Shown piece after piece: positions 59,123-64,000 of a stretch of DNA of 64,000 nucleotides. A program made the translations under genes and the position numbers. Origin of the DNA: Bacteroidota bacterium (lineage in GTDB: Bacteria > Bacteroidota > Bacteroidia > Chitinophagales > JADJOU01); the NCBI GenBank assembly GCA_016713645.1, contig JADJOU010000001.1, forward strand, positions 124,001 to 188,000. Direction: 5' to 3'. How positions within the stretch are numbered: the stretch's first letter is position 1; every line of letters begins with the position of its first letter. The notes beneath the pieces were generated by a model. The model saw only the letters and a list, made by a program, of their open reading frames with translations, was not told the origin of the DNA and did not search any database.

Positions 59123-59151
59123 CAAAAATATAAAAAAAAGTGTTTTTACAA
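59123..59151 (-). promoter_or_regulatory. pdhA promoter, inside the recF start
   Basis: Minus strand TTG (59149-59151), 18-base spacer, TATTTTTG (59123-59130), a full consensus match. It overlaps the first codons of the divergent recF gene. Confidence 0.6.
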
Positions 59152-60201
59152 CGACTTTCCTTGTTCAACTTTAAAAACCACGCCCAGTTTGAGTTTCGAT
59201 TCGACCGAAAGTTTATCTGCTTGGTGGGAAATAATGGCGTCGGCAAGACCAATATTTTAGATGCGATCTACTATTTATCCGTTACCAAGAGCCATTTCAA
59301 CTATTTAGATGCTCAATTGATCAAACATGGCGAAGACTATTTCAGGTTGGAGGCGGATTATCAAAATAAGCTAGAAATTATTTGCAAATACACTAAAAAC
59401 AAGAAGGTCTTTGAGAAAAATCGGTCTGCTTATGCCAAATTAAGCGAACATTTTGGCTCTATTCCCATTGTTATGGCTAGTCCCAATGATATTCTGTTAA
59501 TTATTGGGGGAAGTGAGGAGCGACGAAAATTTATAGATTATACCCTTTCCAGCATTGATACTACCTATATGGAGACGCTCAGTGCCTATAATTCCTTTCT
59601 AGAGCAGCGCAATGCCCTCTTGAGACAATCCAATGATGGTCGGGTGGATGATGGATTGCTGTCAATTTACAACGAGAAACTGCATGCATTAGGTCATATA
59701 ATATTTGAAAGGCGCAAAGCATTTATGGCTGAATTTGAAATAGAATTCACCAAAATCTACCAAATAATCTCTGACGACAAGGAAGAAGTTCGATTGGATT
59801 ATGACTCAGATTTAGAAGGCGCTTCATTGAACCAATTGCTGCGCGAATCTAAGGGGAAAGACCTCGCTTTGCAGCGCACCACAGTGGGTATTCACAAGGA
59901 CAATATTCAATTTATCACCAATGATTTTTCGACGAAGAAATTTGGCAGTCAGGGACAACAAAAATCTTTTTTATATGCCCTGCGAATTGCGCAACATCAA
60001 ATCATCAAAAAGTATGTGGGAACAAGTCCTATATTGATTATCGATGACCTATTTGACAAACTAGATTGGATGCGGGGAAAAAATTTACTGGCGCTACTTA
60101 AAAATCCCACCTTATTTTCGCAGATTTTTATCTCGGATATTCACAAAGAGAGAATCATGGAAGAGTTTGACGAAGGAGAAATAACTGTTATTGAATTATA
60201 A
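59140..60201 (+). CDS. recF: DNA repair and recombination protein RecF
   Basis: 353-residue SMC-like ATPase that loads RecA at gaps with RecO and RecR. Starts with GTG at 59140: FLQRLSLFNFKNHAQFEFRF is the RecF beginning. Walker A GNNGVGKTN (about residue 34), signature GSQGQQKSFLYALRIAQ and Walker B PILIIDDLFDKLD are all visible. The gene overlaps the pdhA promoter. Intact. Confidence 0.95.
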   Translation: MFLQRLSLFNFKNHAQFEFRFDRKFICLVGNNGVGKTNILDAIYYLSVTKSHFNYLDAQLIKHGEDYFRLEADYQNKLEIICKYTKNKKVFEKNRSAYAKLSEHFGSIPIVMASPNDILLIIGGSEERRKFIDYTLSSIDTTYMETLSAYNSFLEQRNALLRQSNDGRVDDGLLSIYNEKLHALGHIIFERRKAFMAEFEIEFTKIYQIISDDKEEVRLDYDSDLEGASLNQLLRESKGKDLALQRTTVGIHKDNIQFITNDFSTKKFGSQGQQKSFLYALRIAQHQIIKKYVGTSPILIIDDLFDKLDWMRGKNLLALLKNPTLFSQIFISDIHKERIMEEFDEGEITVIEL

Positions 60202-60211
60202 ATTGAATTTT

Positions 60212-61474
60212 ATGCAAATACACAAATTCGGAGGTGCATCAATCAAAGATGCCAATGCTATCAAAAATGTATCAGAAATTATTCGTCAAATGAAAGACGA
60301 TAGAATGGTCATTATTATATCTGCGATTGGCAAGACGACCAACGCACTTGAAAAGATTGTTCACGCTTATGTCACGAACGATGTATCATATGAAGTACTT
60401 TTCGATGAGATTATTTCAAACCACAAAACCTTAATCGATTCTCTTTTTGAGAAAAAAGAAGATGCGGAATTTGCCATTTCAGGCGTCGTAAAAATGCGCA
60501 CAGATTTAAATGAATGGATGCTAGAAAATCCGAACAAAGAGTATACATTTTGTTATGATCAAATTGTGCCGCTCGGCGAGCGCATGTCATCATTCATCGT
60601 GCATAGATACTTGCGTTCCGTGGATATCACCAATGAAAAATTAGATGCACGCCAAGTGATCATTACAGATGATAATTATACAGACGCGAATATTGATTGG
60701 GATAAAACGAAGTATAAAGTTTCTACGCATATCCATCCAGGAAGCAATATTTATATTATGGAGGGATTTATTGGAAGCACGGCTGAAGGGCATAGCACAA
60801 CGCTCGGCAGAGAAGGCTCTGACTTCAGTGCAGCCATCATGAGTTACTGTCTTGATGCAGCAAAAATGACTGTTTGGAAAGATGTCGATGGGATATACAA
60901 TGCAGATCCAAAATTATTTCCAGACGCCATTGTATTAAAAGAATTGACTTATAAAGAGGCAATTGAAATGACATTTTATGGCGCGCAGGTCATTCACCCT
61001 AAGACAATCAAACCGCTTCAAAACAAAGGTATACCGCTGCATGTTCGATCTTTTCTTCAACCCGATAAACCGGGAACGAAATTGGTTGAAAAAATAAATC
61101 AAGAGTCCTTCCCTCCCATTATTGTGCTGAAAAAAGAACAAGTATTATTAACTTTTTCAAATAGAGATTATTCATTCTTGAATGAAAAAAATTTGGGAAG
61201 GATTATACAAGCCTTTGGAGATTTGAGTTTGCGCATCTTAGTTATGCAAAACACCGCGATTAGTTTTCTCGTGGTCACAGATTTGAAGGTCGGTAAAATT
61301 GAATTTATCATGAAGGAATTAGACAAAGAGTTTTCGATTACAAAAACAGTCGATTTGGATTTGTTGACCATACGCCACTACTATCAGGAAATCACAGATA
61401 AGTATACCAAAGGCAGAAATGTCATTATGGCTCAAAAGACCGCTGAGACCATTCAATACTTGATGTCTAGTTAG
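60212..61474 (+). CDS. lysC: Aspartate kinase
   Basis: First step of Lys, Thr and Met synthesis. 420 residues from ATG 60212 (MQIHKFGGASIKDAN, whose KFGGAS is the kinase signature). Substrate and nucleotide elements include VPLGERMSSFIVHRYL, TTLGREGSDFSAAIMSYCL and VWKDVDGIYNADPKLFPDA. Two ACT-like regulatory units end the protein (LLTFSNRDYSF, ISFLVVTDLK), so feedback control is likely. Alone, not with homoserine dehydrogenase. Intact. Confidence 0.95.
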   Translation: MQIHKFGGASIKDANAIKNVSEIIRQMKDDRMVIIISAIGKTTNALEKIVHAYVTNDVSYEVLFDEIISNHKTLIDSLFEKKEDAEFAISGVVKMRTDLNEWMLENPNKEYTFCYDQIVPLGERMSSFIVHRYLRSVDITNEKLDARQVIITDDNYTDANIDWDKTKYKVSTHIHPGSNIYIMEGFIGSTAEGHSTTLGREGSDFSAAIMSYCLDAAKMTVWKDVDGIYNADPKLFPDAIVLKELTYKEAIEMTFYGAQVIHPKTIKPLQNKGIPLHVRSFLQPDKPGTKLVEKINQESFPPIIVLKKEQVLLTFSNRDYSFLNEKNLGRIIQAFGDLSLRILVMQNTAISFLVVTDLKVGKIEFIMKELDKEFSITKTVDLDLLTIRHYYQEITDKYTKGRNVIMAQKTAETIQYLMSS

Positions 61475-61485
61475 TTCGAATATTC

Positions 61486-62145
61486 TTATTCTTCGAATAA
61501 CAATGCACGAATTTCTTTAAAATTTCTAGATTTAAAATCAGCGATAGCGTATTTTGGATGATTGAAATTTGCTTCTTCAGGCATCGCTATTACAGTCATT
61601 TTAGCAGCCTTTCCAGCCAATACTCCATTGATTGAATCTTCAATTACCAAACAATATCTCGGATCTATTTTCAATGTCTTCGCCGTTGTCAAATAAACAG
61701 CTGGATGTGGCTTTCCATACTCTTCATCATAGGCAGAAGAAACACAAGTAAAGAATTCATTTAATTGCAATTTGTCAAAAACTGCTTGAATAATTTTGTG
61801 TGAAGACGATGTTGCAATGGCCATTGGGATTCCCAATGATTTGATACGCTGTAATAAATCTGATAAACCTTCTATCTCTTCGCCATGAGCATAAATCAAA
61901 TCCACCACATTTTGCTCTAACCGCCTGCAAATCTCTTCTTGACTTGGGTTTTGAATATTGAATTGCAGACAAATATTGTTGACTACTTCTGTATTTTTCA
62001 ATCCAACATTTTTCTCTATATCCTCATGCTTTAAGGTGACGCCAATTTCACCAAAGACCTCAAATTCTGCCATTTTCCAGAATGGTTCTGAATTAATGAT
62101 AACGCCATCCATATCAAAAATGATTGCTTTGTATAGATTGATCAT
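61486..62145 (-). CDS. HAD-superfamily phosphatase, beta-phosphoglucomutase-like
   Basis: 219 residues. Motif I FDMDGVIINSEPFW (catalytic Asp pair), motif II IATSSS, Lys region YGKPHPAVYL, and motif IV VIEDSINGVLAGKAA. The cap domain follows motif I. Subfamily IA; phosphoglucomutase-like or sugar-phosphate phosphatase. Substrate not clear. Stop to stop spacing of 10 bases from the next gene suggests an operon with the oxidoreductase. Confidence 0.92.
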   Translation of the reverse strand: MINLYKAIIFDMDGVIINSEPFWKMAEFEVFGEIGVTLKHEDIEKNVGLKNTEVVNNICLQFNIQNPSQEEICRRLEQNVVDLIYAHGEEIEGLSDLLQRIKSLGIPMAIATSSSHKIIQAVFDKLQLNEFFTCVSSAYDEEYGKPHPAVYLTTAKTLKIDPRYCLVIEDSINGVLAGKAAKMTVIAMPEEANFNHPKYAIADFKSRNFKEIRALLFEE

Positions 62146-62155
62146 TCTCTAAAAT

Positions 62156-63130
62156 CTAATTGAATTTCTCGATTTTCTTGACAATTTCTTGGGCAACTTT
62201 GAGTGCTAAATACCCATCCTTTAATGTGACTGGCGGGATAGTATCATTTAGAATACTTTCAACGAACAATTCCAATTCAAGCTTAATCGAATTGATGAAT
62301 TCAATTTCTGGTTGATCAAAACAAAGCTTTTTGTTAGCGCCTTGGTAATCTTGAAATTCGAGTCCTTCAATAGAATCAAGGTTATCGCTTTCTATAGAGT
62401 ATATCTCTGTCTTCTTATCCAAGAAATCTATGGTTAGATACTTATTTGGTTGAAAAATGCGCATTTTTCGCATCTTCTTCATAGAGATTCTGCTAGCAGT
62501 GAGATTTGCTGCAGCGCCATTGGCAAATTCTATGCGCGCATTGGCGATATCAGCAGTTTTATTGATGATGCCTACGCCATTTGCACTGATGTATTTAATA
62601 TCTGATTTAATCAAGCTGAGGATGATGTCAATATCGTGAATCATCAAATCCAGCACGACAGGCACTTCATTGCCGCGGGGATTAAAGGGGGCCAATCTAT
62701 GCACTTCGATAAATTGAGGATTGATGGCTTTGCCTTTAAGTGCCAAAAAAGCGGGATTGAAACGCTCTACATGTCCTACTTGCGCCTTGATATGAGCTTC
62801 TGAAGCCAATTCCATCAAGGTATTTGCTTCATCTAAATCTTCAGTAACTGGTTTTTCAACAAAAATGTGTTTGGAAGCTTTGATGGCTTTTTCAGCATAG
62901 TAAAAATGGGAAGTCGTTGGAGTGACGATATCAATGGCATCCGACATTTCAATGAGTTGTTCCACATGATCAAAAGCCATGACATTAAATTCTGTGCTAA
63001 CGGCTCGAGCGAGTTCAGCATTGGTATCGTATATTCCCACAATATCAGCCTTTTCAATGGATTTCCATTGACTGAGATGTATTTTGCCTAGGTGGCCTAC
63101 ACCAATCAACCCAATTTTTACTTTCTCCAT
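62156..63130 (-). CDS. Gfo/Idh/MocA family oxidoreductase
   Basis: About 324 residues from ATG 63130 (MEKVKIGLIGVGHLGKIHL), preferred over the ATG eight codons earlier because it begins right at the Rossmann NAD-binding GxGxxG. The family Lys motif reads FVEKPVTEDLDEA. The later VVLDLMIHDIDIILSL has the HD of sugar dehydrogenases. Substrate unknown; sugar or inositol type likely. Runs into the HAD gene downstream. Confidence 0.92.
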   Translation of the reverse strand: MEKVKIGLIGVGHLGKIHLSQWKSIEKADIVGIYDTNAELARAVSTEFNVMAFDHVEQLIEMSDAIDIVTPTTSHFYYAEKAIKASKHIFVEKPVTEDLDEANTLMELASEAHIKAQVGHVERFNPAFLALKGKAINPQFIEVHRLAPFNPRGNEVPVVLDLMIHDIDIILSLIKSDIKYISANGVGIINKTADIANARIEFANGAAANLTASRISMKKMRKMRIFQPNKYLTIDFLDKKTEIYSIESDNLDSIEGLEFQDYQGANKKLCFDQPEIEFINSIKLELELFVESILNDTIPPVTLKDGYLALKVAQEIVKKIEKFN

Positions 63131-63154
63131 GTCAGACCAATTTGTAAAGCACAA

Positions 63155-63629
63155 TGTTCAACATTTTAATTGATATCCCTGTAGAATTGAATCCACAGGG
63201 GATTGTGCATATGTAATAATTCGTTTGTAGACATTAAGATGAATAAGCTCTGCCTCCTTAAATAACTTAACTTTTAAGTCTATGCCTTCTAATCAATTCA
63301 GCGCAATTGAACAAAAGGATTTCTATCAATTATGTATAGTTCATAGCACTTTTAACCTTTTCATTCGATGTATTTTAGCTAGCCAAGCAAAGATGATTTT
63401 CAACAAAAAACAATTATTTTCTTTGTATAAAGCTAAATGGCATAATTTTTTCTATACTGATAGAATTCAGAACTTTCGTCTTAAGAAACATTAGATTTTA
63501 AATGAATAAACTTCAAAAAATCATCCTTCCGATTGGATTTTGTTTGTCGGCAAGAAATGAACATTATTACAAATATTAACTTCTTTTTTATATTTTTGTC
63601 AAAAGTAAAATTTTATTAAATTGTCCATT
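63155..63629. other. Gene-free stretch before the last gene
   Basis: About 475 bases. A short hairpin, CCCTGT (63177-63182) with ACAGGG (63195-63200), lies near its left end. A frame of 70 codons starting at 63282 has no recognisable features and is not called. TATTTTTG at 63591-63598 is a -7 candidate for the gene at 63630. Confidence 0.4.
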
Positions 63630-64000
63630 ATGAATTTTAAATATACAAAATTCGCTATAAGTATTACAATTGGATTATTCTTTGCTACTCTAGCAAGTGC
63701 TCAAACATCATTAAAAATTGGAAATAATCCTACAGCTGTGAGTGCAAGTACCGCATTGGAAATTGAATCCACGAACAAAGGGGTTATTTTACCGAGGTAT
63801 AGCACAGCTGGACTTGCTGCAATTGCCACACCAGCTAAAGGTATGTTGGTCATTGACACTCAAATTCGCTGTGTCAAAATATACACAGGAACTTCTTGGG
63901 ATTGCGTAGGAGCAGGATATTTGGGGAATAATTTGAGTACAAATAGTTTGATCAATATAACGTCAGGAACTGGCACAGGGGCTACCTTGCAGAATGTAAC
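63630..64000 (+). CDS. Secreted surface protein, N-terminal part (runs out of window)
   Basis: ATG at 63630; the frame is open to the window edge (123 codons). Signal peptide (FAISITIGLFFATLASAQ), then SLKIGNNPTAVSASTALEIESTNKGVILPRY, and GMLVIDTQIRCVKIYTGTSWDCVG, the pattern of Bacteroidota tail-fibre-like or autotransporter-like surface proteins that begin with an N-terminal triple-beta-helix-like segment. The rest is not visible, so function and length are unknown. Confidence 0.75.
   Translation, partial: MNFKYTKFAISITIGLFFATLASAQTSLKIGNNPTAVSASTALEIESTNKGVILPRYSTAGLAAIATPAKGMLVIDTQIRCVKIYTGTSWDCVGAGYLGNNLSTNSLINITSGTGTGATLQNV

Noticed and set aside
63282..63494. 70-codon plus-strand frame in the gap before the last gene
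   Set aside because: No family, no clear start context, and frames of this length arise by chance in AT-rich intergenic DNA.

Overview
The window is a piece of a chromosome from a member of the Bacteroidota. Four things point there. The gene order of the ribosomal superoperon has no tuf between fusA and rpsJ. Promoters fit the Bacteroidota pattern TTG-N17-20-TAnnTTTG. Two large secreted proteins end in type IX secretion (T9SS) C-terminal sorting domains. The gene set includes YqgE, an N-anchored YidC, a short DnaE-like polymerase and an LDH-like malate dehydrogenase. The DNA is AT-rich. I cannot name a species.

Layout. 1-8.2 kb: the end of a MacB/LolD-type ABC ATPase, an NTF2-like protein, YqgE, a giant Calx-beta adhesin, a nucleotide kinase-like protein, an array of intergenic palindromic repeats and a steroid-reductase-like membrane enzyme. 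8.3-15.6 kb: tRNA-Ser(GGA), yidC, a T9SS-secreted PKD protein, nhaA, a rhomboid protease and yhhQ. 15.7-23.6 kb: a DnaE-like polymerase, a cupin protein, a periplasmic katG divergent from oxyR, and a conserved unknown. 23.7-26.7 kb: a small AT-rich accessory island with unknown genes, a decayed ORF6N gene, and two copies of a roughly 200-bp element with terminal inverted repeats. 26.7-45.2 kb (minus strand): the fused str-S10-spc-alpha operon from rpsL to rplQ, with a clear promoter and a terminator. 45.6-54 kb: an EnvC-like and an OmpA-like protein, a small membrane protein, a MerR-like regulator, a secreted VWA protein, an aldo/keto reductase, a substrate-binding-like protein and mdh. 54.1-64 kb: a broken membrane-protein gene, a toxin-antitoxin pair, an M23 peptidase, ribH, a TPR protein, pdhA divergent from recF, lysC, a HAD phosphatase, a Gfo/Idh/MocA oxidoreductase and the start of a secreted surface protein.

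The most important property for any reader is that about twenty genes are broken by single-base indels, many in homopolymers. These include genes that cannot be lost: rpsL, fusA, rpsJ, rpsS, rpsC and secY. I read these as sequencing or assembly errors and describe the reconstructed genes across the breaks. Two further genes, infA and rplR, lack their 5' portion altogether. One gene (ORF6N, 26.0-26.5 kb) carries an apparent nonsense substitution as well as indels and looks truly decayed.

I did not find a convincing new multi-gene system. The best candidates for a second look are the inverted-repeat elements and the island they sit in, the repeat array near 7 kb, the oxyR/katG control region, the palindrome in the toxin-antitoxin promoter, and a few proteins with altered active sites: the M23 peptidase with Cys in place of the second His, the degenerate EnvC, and the DnaE PHP domain.
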